A DNA stretch of 64,000 bases from an uncultured Rubritalea sp. (lineage in GTDB: Bacteria > Verrucomicrobiota > Verrucomicrobiia > Verrucomicrobiales > Akkermansiaceae), in NCBI GenBank assembly GCA_937132085.1, contig CAKZNV010000164.1, forward strand, positions 1 to 64,000, given 5' to 3'. Under the pieces are notes generated by a model. The model was given only the letters and a program-made list of their open reading frames with translations, was not told where the DNA came from and made no database searches. Position 1 is the stretch's first letter, and each line of letters begins with the position of its first letter. Below, in pieces: positions 18,981 to 27,932 of this stretch. Position numbers and translations under genes: made by a program.

Positions 18981-19015
18981 CACAAAAAAGCCTGAGGTAG
19001 TTAAACTCTCAGGCT
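18981..19015 (-). terminator. Terminator of the vWA gene; right copy of the 35-bp inverted pair
   Basis: Read on the minus strand this is the same 35 bases as 18229-18263, without a mismatch: stem AGCCTGAG/CTCAGGCT, then T-tract. It lies 27 bases after the stop of the vWA gene. Confidence 0.9.
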
Positions 19016-19042
19016 TATTACTATTTCACTAATCCTCGCTAC

Positions 19043-20242
19043 CTACTTAAACTTATACCCTCTTTCCTTCGCCTGCTTCTTCACAGCGTTTTGTATGGCT
19101 TGATCTAGGGTTTGGTCTTTGTCGTCGGCTTTCTTTTCTGCACGCACTTTTGCTACATACGCAGCACGCTCTTTATTAGCCTGCTTCATCTTTTCTTTGA
19201 TTTCGTTACGTTTTTTCTGATTCTCAGCAACATGCGCTTGGAGTTCCTTAGTAGTTTTGGTCTGCAGGTCTTTAGGTAGTGTTTTCTTATCTAGCTTACC
19301 CCAGTCGAATCCTTTGGTTTTTGCAGCATCACAGAGATCCCAATTCGCATTCCAGTAGTTGCCACTAGATTTAGTAGCAGATCGGTCGACAGCAGCTCCA
19401 CCTGTAGCATTTCCATCCTGCTTCGTTTGGTTCCCCCAATTTATTTTACCTCCTGCTCCATAGTAAATATAAGTTTTATTCAGCTCTAGGTTTAGCTTCA
19501 GAATTATTTTATCCTGTGGAGATTCTATATGAGCAATCACCTTGTCTTGATTGATAACCGCAAAGCTACCTCCTGCAGCTAATGCCCCATTCTTCCATCC
19601 ACCGTTAATACCAGCAGACTCACCACCACAGTGAATCGTGTTTACCACAATGTTTTGCTTCACAGCCGCTTGGCAAGAAGTCACAGCGTTAATAGGACCT
19701 TGCGTAAATGCTTCATTACCTGCGATGAAGATCGCTTTATAGGTTTTCGGGTTATCATCCCACTTGAGGTCTGCCACCGCTCTACTAATCACCGCCCCAC
19801 AATATTCCTCACCACCATTTGTCTTGAGAGCGAATAGCTCTTTGCTCACTTCATCCAGATCACGAGTCAATGGCTCAAGCTGGCGAATATAATTTCCCTG
19901 CATGTCTAATCCATTATTACCGTATTCATAAAGCGCTACTTCTACAAATGGCACTTTGCCGTTTTTCTCAGCATCATTAAAAGAATTCACAACCTTCCAA
20001 AGCTGCGTCCGAGCCTGATCGATCAGACCGTCCATACTGCTACTCGTGTCTAACAGAATGGCTATTTGCACCTTCGTCTGTCCATCAACCACCTGCGGTT
20101 GCATTGGTTTAACGTTGGGGTCTTGTTGAGGAATAGTTCCTTTTGCGATGAGGATAGGCGTAAGCCCTAGCAGGCAAGTGGAAATGATAGTTGCTCGGCT
20201 CAGGCTACGGATTGCTTTGTTGGATATAGGTAATGCATTCAT
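19043..20242 (-). CDS. Secreted von Willebrand factor type A domain protein
   Basis: The 399-residue protein has an N-terminal hydrophobic signal or anchor (about 15-34). The vWA domain has MIDAS motif DTSSS at 65-69, and its downstream metal site is probably within the FIAGNEAFTQGP region. The ~65 C-terminal residues are highly charged and probably helical (KEKMKQANKERAAYVAKVRAEKKADDK split by short breaks). The vWA fold binds partner proteins through a divalent metal; the partner is unknown. It is monocistronic and shares its terminator sequence with the nearby tRNA-Lys. Confidence 0.8.
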   Translation of the reverse strand: MNALPISNKAIRSLSRATIISTCLLGLTPILIAKGTIPQQDPNVKPMQPQVVDGQTKVQIAILLDTSSSMDGLIDQARTQLWKVVNSFNDAEKNGKVPFVEVALYEYGNNGLDMQGNYIRQLEPLTRDLDEVSKELFALKTNGGEEYCGAVISRAVADLKWDDNPKTYKAIFIAGNEAFTQGPINAVTSCQAAVKQNIVVNTIHCGGESAGINGGWKNGALAAGGSFAVINQDKVIAHIESPQDKIILKLNLELNKTYIYYGAGGKINWGNQTKQDGNATGGAAVDRSATKSSGNYWNANWDLCDAAKTKGFDWGKLDKKTLPKDLQTKTTKELQAHVAENQKKRNEIKEKMKQANKERAAYVAKVRAEKKADDKDQTLDQAIQNAVKKQAKERGYKFK

Positions 20243-20750
20243 GGTCAGTTATGTATTTTATGAGTTTATGGCAAGAAAATCGTTTTCTCACTCAATTCAA
20301 TATACCTAAATTCCCCTCACCCACTGTAAATTGATTGTAAAAACTAGATCATCGGGAACCTGTATCATCAGCAGGGTCTTAGCAGAGTTTCTAAAACCTC
20401 GCTTACTGAACAAAAGGTCAAGTTCACCAAACTATTTAACTCACCTTAATCATTAAAGCCGCAGTAGTATTAGAAGTCCGATTTCACAAAAAAACGCAAC
20501 TGACTCAAAACTAAACCTCTAACAACTTTTATTAATCAGCTGTTTAAATAATCGTTAAAATCCATACAAAGTATGTCTTGAAGTCCTAACAGAAATAATT
20601 CTATGACCTGCCGCACAAGGAACAAGCAGCCTAAAGGTTGCATCTTTCAGGAAGCAGTAATTGCCGATGAAAGATTGTTTCTTCCCCCCCACACTCCCCC
20701 AAACTGGTTTCCCCCCTCAACGGTATCTAGATTAGAATATTTTACACTCG
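20243..20750. other. Gene-free AT-rich region
   Basis: No convincing gene is seen. The open frame starting at 20603 has no family resemblance and overlaps the PEP-CTERM gene. Runs of C (20686-20720) interrupt otherwise AT-rich DNA. The region presumably holds the promoter of the minus-strand vWA gene and regulatory DNA for the plus-strand PEP-CTERM gene. Confidence 0.4.
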
Positions 20751-20784
20751 TGTCTAAAATTCCCTACAAAATCTTTGTTATACT
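20751..20784 (+). promoter_or_regulatory. TGTCTAAAAT motif and extended -10 promoter candidate
   Basis: TGTCTAAAAT lies at 20751-20760, and an extended -10 element TG-T-TATACT at 20776-20784, predicting a leader of about 50 bases for the PEP-CTERM gene. No good -35 is seen, as is common for extended -10 promoters. The TGTCTA motif resembles those before other PEP-CTERM genes here. Confidence 0.4.
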
Positions 20785-20843
20785 AAACATAGGCAAAGCC
20801 GCAAACGGAGCACTATTAACTAAACCACAAACAACAATAAATA

Positions 20844-21737
20844 ATGAACAAAACAATAATCACACTCCTCTCTATTACAGGTTTGTCACTATCCGCTAAT
20901 GCGCAAACTGCATACGGCCTAGACTTCGCAGATCCAGGTTGGGTAAACGACAAAACAGGTGAAACTAGTGAGTTCCAAAAGAACGAAGCTGGTAAAGGCA
21001 ATGAAGCAGGTTGGAACGCAACGCATTCACTTGCTAATATCAACGGCTCTGGAGTAGGCGTCACACTAGAACTTAGCCACGAGCCACATGCTTGGAATAT
21101 TGAATCTCGTCCAGCACTAGACACATACTTCCCTAGTGAGCACGGCAAATCTGGAGCAATCCTACGTGTTTGGAATGATACAGCCAATATCAAAGAAGGT
21201 GAAATCCCTGCACTATCTCTTACTTTCACCCAAGACATCACTCTGCAACAGCTCGGCCTAGAAGGCTACAGAGCGGATGATGCTTGGCAGGTTCAGATCT
21301 TTGACAAGGATGGCACAGTTATCAGACCTAACTGGAAAGATGCTACTCAAGCTACTTCAGTAAACCCAGGTGACCCACTTTCAGGTAGCCCAATCAACCT
21401 TCTCACTACAACAGGTGTAAACGGAGCGACTGGAGCTGAGACTACATCGCTAGGAACTTACACTCCTGCAGGATTTATTCTTTTTAATGAAGAGCAAAAA
21501 TCTACTCGAGGAGCATCTATCCTTAACTATAATGATACGACTGCTGTTCGAAAAATTGTTCTTTCTATGATCGAAGTAGACAGAGCTGGAGCAGCTACTG
21601 GTGATCCTTCAGATCAATCAATGTATGTGGGAAGTGGCATTCTTGCGAAAGAGTTCTCTACTGTTCCTGAGCCATCTTCAACAGCTCTTCTCGGACTTGC
21701 AGGTCTAGGAATGCTCGTAAGAAGACAGCGTAAGTAA
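20844..21737 (+). CDS. PEP-CTERM sorting domain protein
   Basis: The 297-residue protein has a signal peptide at 1-20 (MNKTIITLLSITGLSLSANA). The mature part is beta-rich with no recognised catalytic motif; it contains ELSHEPHAWNIESRP and several acidic loops. The tail has VPEPSSTALLGLAGLGMLVR followed by RQRK, the exosortase sorting signal. It lies alone between a promoter candidate and a strong terminator. Its biochemical role is unknown. Confidence 0.83.
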   Translation: MNKTIITLLSITGLSLSANAQTAYGLDFADPGWVNDKTGETSEFQKNEAGKGNEAGWNATHSLANINGSGVGVTLELSHEPHAWNIESRPALDTYFPSEHGKSGAILRVWNDTANIKEGEIPALSLTFTQDITLQQLGLEGYRADDAWQVQIFDKDGTVIRPNWKDATQATSVNPGDPLSGSPINLLTTTGVNGATGAETTSLGTYTPAGFILFNEEQKSTRGASILNYNDTTAVRKIVLSMIEVDRAGAATGDPSDQSMYVGSGILAKEFSTVPEPSSTALLGLAGLGMLVRRQRK

Positions 21738-21760
21738 TTCACTTTACCTACTACTTTTTA

Positions 21761-21799
21761 TAACCCGCTTTGGTTTCCACCAGAGCGGGTTATTTTTTT
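21761..21799 (+). terminator. Intrinsic terminator
   Basis: A long stem starting TAACCCGCT/AGCGGGTTA and continuing inward (TTGGT paired with ACCAG, one G-U) is followed by TTTTTTT. It ends the PEP-CTERM transcript. Confidence 0.9.
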
Positions 21800-21882
21800 G
21801 TATTGAGCACTCCGTGAAATAAATCGCCTCTCCTCACCTCTAAACTTTACACCATCCATTCCCAATCTATCATCCCACTACC

Positions 21883-23256
21883 ATGTCATTGAAAGCACTA
21901 CCATCAGTCGAAACTCTAGCCAATCAACTGAGTCAACATTGTCCCCTACCTAAACCACTTATTATCGGTTTTGTGCGACGTGAGATAGATCAATGGAGAA
22001 CTAAGCTACTCGCTGGTGAGACTCATGAGCGTGAAGAGATCGAAGCTGACATTTCTGGTAAACTAGAGCACTTCTCAGCATCTAGACTCCAACCAGTCAT
22101 CAATGGCACTGGCGTCCTTATTCATACTAACTTAGGACGCTCCCCATTAGGAAAAACCGCCGCCAATGCCCTGCAGCAAATCGCTACTGGCTACTCAAAT
22201 CTCGAATTCAACCTCCCGGAGGGAACTCGTGGCAAGCGTGCTGGCTATCTAGAAACTGCCCTAGCCTGTTTACTAGGAGCGGACTCAGCCACAGCGGTCA
22301 ATAACTGCGCCGCTGCACTCGTCATCATTCTACGTCACCTAGCCAATGGTGAGAAAAACGAAGTCATCGTCTCACGTGGTGAGCTGGTAGAAATAGGCGG
22401 AGGCTTCCGTATACCAGAAATTCTCGAAACCTCAGGAGCCAAACTCGTAGAAGTAGGTGCCACCAATAAAACGCACCTCAGCGACTACGCCAATGCCATC
22501 ACTCCGAACACCGCTCTCATCCTAAAAGTCCATCGCTCTAACTTCTACATTGGTGGATTCACCTCCGAACCAGAAGTAGCGGAACTCTCTGCATTAGCTA
22601 AAGAACACGACTTCCCACTAGTAGAAGACATCGGCTCAGGCGCTATGATGAATACAGATGAGCTAGCACCGATCGACCACGAACCTACTCCACAAGCTGC
22701 GCTCAGAAACGGGGTAGATCTCGTCTGCTTCTCTGGCGACAAACTCCTTGGTGGACCTCAATCTGGTATCATTGCTGGAAATTCTAAACTAGTGGCTGGC
22801 ATCAAGAATGAGCCATTCTTCAGAGCTGTCCGCTGTGATAAGCTCATCCTCACCGTGCTCCAGGAAAGCATCGATGAATACCTACGCACTCAAGCAGACC
22901 CTAGCAAAACAGACATCCCCACTCTGAGAAACCTCGCAGAGACAGTGGAGAACCTTCAAGCAAGAGCTGAAAAAATCCTCTCCGAGATAGGAACTCTTTC
23001 AAAAGCTGAAATCCAGATTATTTCCTCTACTGCTACTACAGGCGGTGGAACAATGCCTACTTCACAGATCCCATCGGTAGCACTAGCTCTAACGCCAACA
23101 GGGATTTCACTCAACAAGCTCTCCAAGAGCCTGCGCATCGGATCACCAGCGATCGTAGGCTACACAGAGAGTAATCGATTCTGCCTCGATCTTCGCACCA
23201 TTTTCCCATGGCAAGACGAGGCCATTAGCGCCACTTTGAAGCAACTTCTCGCTTAG
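21883..23256 (+). CDS. selA: L-seryl-tRNA(Sec) selenium transferase
   Basis: The 457-residue PLP enzyme converts Ser-tRNA(Sec) to Sec-tRNA(Sec) using selenophosphate. The family core is complete: GTGVLIHTNLGRSPLG (75-90), NCAAALVIIL (141-150) and SRGELVEIGGGFRIPEI (164-180). The PLP lysine is within SGDKLLGGPQSG (Lys about 287). Length fits bacterial SelA. No selB, selD, tRNA-Sec or obvious selenoprotein gene is next to it, so the rest of the pathway must lie elsewhere if it is functional. A small secreted-protein gene follows after 47 bases. Confidence 0.93.
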   Translation: MSLKALPSVETLANQLSQHCPLPKPLIIGFVRREIDQWRTKLLAGETHEREEIEADISGKLEHFSASRLQPVINGTGVLIHTNLGRSPLGKTAANALQQIATGYSNLEFNLPEGTRGKRAGYLETALACLLGADSATAVNNCAAALVIILRHLANGEKNEVIVSRGELVEIGGGFRIPEILETSGAKLVEVGATNKTHLSDYANAITPNTALILKVHRSNFYIGGFTSEPEVAELSALAKEHDFPLVEDIGSGAMMNTDELAPIDHEPTPQAALRNGVDLVCFSGDKLLGGPQSGIIAGNSKLVAGIKNEPFFRAVRCDKLILTVLQESIDEYLRTQADPSKTDIPTLRNLAETVENLQARAEKILSEIGTLSKAEIQIISSTATTGGGTMPTSQIPSVALALTPTGISLNKLSKSLRIGSPAIVGYTESNRFCLDLRTIFPWQDEAISATLKQLLA

Positions 23257-23303
23257 AAAAATCACGTTGCTTAATATAAAAAAGCCTATAACTTCATTAG
23301 ACA

Positions 23304-23813
23304 ATGTTGCAGAAATTATCCATCGCAGTCACTACCTGCCTCTTCTCACTATTCATAGCACAAGCGTCAGTAGCCCAACAAGCGGAGGCACCTAAGAAGA
23401 CGACCAATCAGCTAGCCACAGAAGCGATGAGCGAAATGCTCAATATCTTCAATGCAGCAGCCAAAGCGAACTCACCTGACTCTGCTCGTGCGGCTGCGAC
23501 TCAGATCAATGCTCATACTGTAAATCTAACTACTCTGACTCCCCTTCTCGCTAAGTCGAAGAAGCCTACTGAGACCGAGATGCGTAAATTTGCAGAATTT
23601 GTCCTCAAGAATAACACCCAAATCAAAACTGCACTGAAAAGGATCGCCGTTTTGAAAGAGAGCAACACACCAGAGACCAACTCAATCATCAAGACCGCCA
23701 TGGACAGCATGAGCAGTAAAACTAGACCACTCACCACTGCCATCAACAGACTTTACCCAACAAAGAAGATGAAAGCCTACATCCAACAGGCAAAGAAAAA
23801 ACAAGCGCAGTAA
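23304..23813 (+). CDS. Small secreted helical protein, unknown function
   Basis: The 169-residue protein has a signal peptide at 1-24 (ending ASVAQQ). The rest is rich in Ala, Thr and Lys and predicted almost entirely helical. No cysteine, metal or catalytic motif is visible. The basic C-terminus reads KKMKAYIQQAKKKQAQ. It follows selA by 47 bases and may be read from the same transcript, but no functional link is evident. A structural or chaperone-like periplasmic role is possible; nothing in the sequence decides. Confidence 0.6.
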   Translation: MLQKLSIAVTTCLFSLFIAQASVAQQAEAPKKTTNQLATEAMSEMLNIFNAAAKANSPDSARAAATQINAHTVNLTTLTPLLAKSKKPTETEMRKFAEFVLKNNTQIKTALKRIAVLKESNTPETNSIIKTAMDSMSSKTRPLTTAINRLYPTKKMKAYIQQAKKKQAQ

Positions 23814-23868
23814 ATTCATCTCGATTACGTTGACATCAACCACTCAAATTTTAACATCCTAATATATC

Positions 23869-24384
23869 ATGACTTGGAACGACACATTTCTAACACTCTA
23901 TCGCAGTAGCCTAGAGAAATACAAGAGCGGCAATACCGACTTTAAATCACATTATTCAGACGAAGACATCGCCTTCCTCAAGACTATCGGCTACAAGCCA
24001 AGAGAACTATTCGACTTCGTAGAAGACCTCGCAGAAGAAGAAGTTCCATCAGAATCCACCGCTCTCCTCGTAGCTGCTGTTAGACGTGACTACCTCACTG
24101 TCGCACAAGAAGGAAAGCACAGCGAAAAGGAAATCACTCGTGACGAAGTCCCTACTTTCGGAGATGAACTCACAGGCATCACTTACCTACCACGCATCAT
24201 CGCGAAGGCTCGTGCTAAGATCAAAGGCGAGCTAGATCCAGACATCATGTTTGGCTGCGGTGGAGACAGAAAGTTCCTCAGAGACCATGGCAATATCCCG
24301 ATGGCAGACTTCCTCAGAAATGTATGGGCTGCCGGCACTGACGATCTCAAGATCGCTGACTACGTTAAGTCATACAAAGCGTAA
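23869..24384 (+). CDS. DUF5069 family protein
   Basis: The 171-residue soluble protein matches my recollection of DUF5069. The family part is the second half: a YLPRIIAKARAKIKGEL segment (about 105-121), then FGCGGDRKFL (128-137) and a final helical part with VWAAGTDDLKIADYV. The first half (FLTLYRSSLEKYKSGNTDF) is helical and acidic. No signal peptide is present. It is 10 bases upstream of a NUDIX gene, so the two are probably co-translated. The function of DUF5069 is not established to my knowledge. Confidence 0.65.
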   Translation: MTWNDTFLTLYRSSLEKYKSGNTDFKSHYSDEDIAFLKTIGYKPRELFDFVEDLAEEEVPSESTALLVAAVRRDYLTVAQEGKHSEKEITRDEVPTFGDELTGITYLPRIIAKARAKIKGELDPDIMFGCGGDRKFLRDHGNIPMADFLRNVWAAGTDDLKIADYVKSYKA

Positions 24385-24394
24385 AACTATCATT

Positions 24395-25009
24395 ATGAAA
24401 GACTACAAAGGAGAACAAATCCTCGTCGTAAAGCGTGAACTCTTCGACACTCTCGGAGAATTCCAAGGCATCAATACTAACGTAGAAAAATACCATTCTA
24501 CTCTCTTAGACCCGGCTAACAACTTCTTCATGGATAGAGGTCAGGCTGAAGATGATCCTACTCACAAACAGCTCATCCCATACGCTCTATTGCGCTACAA
24601 CGGGAAATACCTGAACTACCAACGTGGTAAATCTGGTGGCGAAGCAAGACTACATGCTAAACGATCACTCGGAATCGGTGGTCACATCAATCCTGTAGAC
24701 GTGCGTGAAGATCACCTCGGTCTCGATACCTACATGGCTGGTGTTGAGCGTGAGATCGATGAAGAGCTCGTCATCGCAGATGGCTATGAGCAGAAAATCG
24801 TAGCACTACTCAATGACGACTCTAACGAAGTGGGCAAAGTCCACCTCGGCGTTGTTCACGTTTTCGATCTGAAATCTGACAACGTAACTTCAAACGAAGA
24901 CTCTATCGCGGATCTCAAGTTCAGCAGCGTAGAAGAATTACAAGGCGAAATGCGTGATTCACTAGAGTCATGGTCACAGTTCTCAGCTGATATTCTAGAT
25001 CAACTCTAG
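24395..25009 (+). CDS. NUDIX-like hydrolase
   Basis: The start at 24395 gives a 204-residue protein beginning MKDYKGEQILVVKR. An in-frame ATG at 24251 lies inside the preceding gene and is rejected. A NUDIX-type box is visible: GGHINPVD (about 105-112) followed by VEREIDEEL (126-134), which supplies the REx2EE metal-binding glutamates. The spacing between them is longer than canonical because of the insert VREDHLGLDTYMAG. NUDIX enzymes cleave nucleoside diphosphate derivatives; the substrate here is unknown. It pairs with the DUF5069 gene and is followed by a strong terminator. Confidence 0.75.
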   Translation: MKDYKGEQILVVKRELFDTLGEFQGINTNVEKYHSTLLDPANNFFMDRGQAEDDPTHKQLIPYALLRYNGKYLNYQRGKSGGEARLHAKRSLGIGGHINPVDVREDHLGLDTYMAGVEREIDEELVIADGYEQKIVALLNDDSNEVGKVHLGVVHVFDLKSDNVTSNEDSIADLKFSSVEELQGEMRDSLESWSQFSADILDQL

Positions 25010-25040
25010 AACTTAAGAACTCCACAAACTTTAAAACCAA

Positions 25041-25079
25041 AAAGCCCTCAGCCGCATTTAGCAACTGAGGGCTTTTTTT
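25041..25079. terminator. Bidirectional terminator between convergent genes
   Basis: A perfect 11-bp stem AAAGCCCTCAG/CTGAGGGCTTT has T-tracts on both sides. It serves the NUDIX gene (plus) and leuB (minus). Confidence 0.9.
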
Positions 25080-25088
25080 GTTCTAAAG

Positions 25089-26252
<1,164 letters not shown>

Positions 26253-26273
26253 TCAGAGATTATCTAGTTAGCT

Positions 26274-27218
26274 CTATCTTTTACGACGAAGCAGTAGCGA
26301 TAACGAACCGAGACCTAGCAATATAGCGCTACTTGGCTCAGGCACAGCTACATTAGTGACTTCGTAATTCCCATTATAAGAATCCACTCCGTCATTCAGT
26401 CTGACTCCACTAGGAGTCGCACTAAAGCCATAGCTTGCTACCCCATTGATCAAGACAACTTCACTCGATTGAATACCATTACTTACGAATGGATCTACCG
26501 CAGCTAGAGGCTGTCCAGTCGCCGCTGCAATCAAAGCTACGGCCTGATCGTGAATATCAATAAAACCACCTAAGCCTACAAGAATTTGCTGACCATTGAC
26601 CTCTACATAACTCACATTAGGATCTGAGACTCTCTGGAAACCTCCATTGTCACGATATGATTCAAACAGAGCCTGTTCATTTCCTATCACTAGGGGAGTA
26701 TGGTTCTTTAATTCATCCGCAAAATCATTGAACCAACGGTTCGCTAAATTATTAGCACCAAAAGTTGTGTCGTAATTCCCACCCGGAGTATCAAACCAAT
26801 CATGGCCATTGAGACTACTCAGAGTCACCATCGTGCCACTCATATTAAGCTCTAACAGCACATGATCTGCGTCTTTAAATGCCACATTTGTAGCGCTATC
26901 GCTAGCCGTATAGAGCTCTACATTACCACCTGCATGACTAGAATCTCCACCTAAAGCATTGAGCAACATCGTAGAGTTCGGTGTGACAGCCAACTCTCCA
27001 GGAGTTGTCTCAGCATACACTACATATCCAGAAGTATTGTAGCCTGTAACCAGCGCAGAAATAGGAGTATCCCCTTTCACAGTGGCATTCATGAAAAATA
27101 ATGAACTAGCACCAATCAATGTGGAGTTTATAAAACGAGAAGAACACAAGAAGCTAAGAGATGGAACCAAAGTAAACACTGTATTACGATATGATTCCTG
27201 GGGGGATGGAGTTTTCAT
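26274..27218 (-). CDS. PEP-CTERM sorting domain protein
   Basis: The start at 27218 (MKTPSPQES...) is preferred over 27251 because a promoter-like TTGACA overlaps the upstream ATG. The protein then has 314 residues. The N-terminus is unusually long before the hydrophobic stretch (FINSTLIGASSLFFMNATV), so the signal peptide is atypical. The body is beta-rich, with NTSGYVVYAETTPGELAV near the start and no catalytic motif recognised. The tail has VPEPSSAILLGLGSLSLLLR followed by RKR. It is divergent from the sigma factor gene at 27380, suggesting shared control. Confidence 0.78.
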   Translation of the reverse strand: MKTPSPQESYRNTVFTLVPSLSFLCSSRFINSTLIGASSLFFMNATVKGDTPISALVTGYNTSGYVVYAETTPGELAVTPNSTMLLNALGGDSSHAGGNVELYTASDSATNVAFKDADHVLLELNMSGTMVTLSSLNGHDWFDTPGGNYDTTFGANNLANRWFNDFADELKNHTPLVIGNEQALFESYRDNGGFQRVSDPNVSYVEVNGQQILVGLGGFIDIHDQAVALIAAATGQPLAAVDPFVSNGIQSSEVVLINGVASYGFSATPSGVRLNDGVDSYNGNYEVTNVAVPEPSSAILLGLGSLSLLLRRKR

Positions 27219-27227
27219 AGTGGAATT

Positions 27228-27256
27228 ATATAATACAGAGAACTTAAACATGTCAA
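27228..27256 (-). promoter_or_regulatory. Putative promoter of the PEP-CTERM gene at 26274
   Basis: On the minus strand a perfect TTGACA (27251-27256) is followed by an AT-rich block containing TATTAT (15-base spacer), TTATAT (17) and TATAAT (20). A start point here would leave a very short or absent leader before the ATG at 27218. A second GTCTA-type motif (CGTCTATA) lies at 27371-27378. Confidence 0.4.
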
Positions 27257-27264
27257 GACAAAAA

Positions 27265-27351
27265 TAGGTAAACCACTAAGGATTAGAGAACATCATCAGT
27301 TTAACTAAATGAGTAATCATCAAGTAAATATAAAAAATAGTTGTTTACCTA
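27265..27351. promoter_or_regulatory. 9-bp inverted repeat between divergent genes
   Basis: TAGGTAAAC at 27265-27273 and GTTTACCTA at 27343-27351 are perfect inverse copies 69 bases apart, between the PEP-CTERM gene (minus) and the sigma factor gene (plus). They have the layout of paired operator sites for a regulator acting on both promoters. Confidence 0.45.
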
Positions 27352-27379
27352 ATAGATGTGAAACACTGTATATAGACGT

Positions 27380-27928
27380 ATGGGATTATTCTCAAAAAAC
27401 TCAAGTGATGCAATAGTCACGCAACTAACAGAGCACCAGCCTGCCCTGCTAGCCTTTATTATCACCCTTATTCCAGGTGATCCTTCAGCACCTGATATAC
27501 TCCAGCGTGTTAACTTAGTGATCTGGAAGAAACGACGCGATTTTAAAGAAGGATCTAATTTTAAATCTTGGGGGTTCTCTATTGCTCACTGGGAAGTCAG
27601 AGCCTACCTCAAAGAATGCAAACGTAAGAGTTGGCTTGTCGTAGATGAAGAACTCACTAATAAACTCAGTGTCTCAATGACCAATTTAGTAGAGGAAAAA
27701 CCCTTTGCTCACCTTTCAGGAGATCTAGAGCGTTGTATCCAAAACCTAAGACCTCAAGACCAAGATCTCATCCAACATCGCTATTTTTCAGACCAACCGC
27801 TTAAAGATTTTTCGGAACAGACAGGACGACCAGTCAACTCTCTTAAAACAACTTTAAGCCGAATTCGTATCGCACTACGAAAGTGCATCGAAGCCAAAGT
27901 AACGATTCAATCCATTAAGCCTCAATAA
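27380..27928 (+). CDS. RNA polymerase sigma factor of the ECF-like Rhodopirellula/Verrucomicrobium group
   Basis: The 182-residue protein has region 2 (LLAFIITLIPGDPSAPDILQ, then RDFKEGSNFKSWGFSIAHWE, about 29-75). A linker follows, then region 4 ending LKTTLSRIRIALRKCIEAK (about 150-170). This matches the small sigma factors common in Planctomycetes and Verrucomicrobia. It directs RNA polymerase to a specific promoter set. The FecR/LamG gene starts 4 bases downstream and is the obvious partner or anti-sigma candidate. An ECF-like promoter precedes the PEP-CTERM gene that follows, a plausible target. Confidence 0.85.
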   Translation: MGLFSKNSSDAIVTQLTEHQPALLAFIITLIPGDPSAPDILQRVNLVIWKKRRDFKEGSNFKSWGFSIAHWEVRAYLKECKRKSWLVVDEELTNKLSVSMTNLVEEKPFAHLSGDLERCIQNLRPQDQDLIQHRYFSDQPLKDFSEQTGRPVNSLKTTLSRIRIALRKCIEAKVTIQSIKPQ

Positions 27929-27932
27929 GACC

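Noticed and set aside
18799-19032. 77-residue plus-strand open frame
   Set aside because: It covers the last repeat unit and the terminator of the vWA gene; no independent support.
20603-20899. 98-residue plus-strand open frame
   Set aside because: It overlaps the signal peptide of the PEP-CTERM gene in another frame and has no family likeness.
24251-24394. N-terminal extension of the NUDIX gene
   Set aside because: The extension lies inside the DUF5069 coding region in another frame; the ATG at 24395 gives a natural start 10 bases after that gene.
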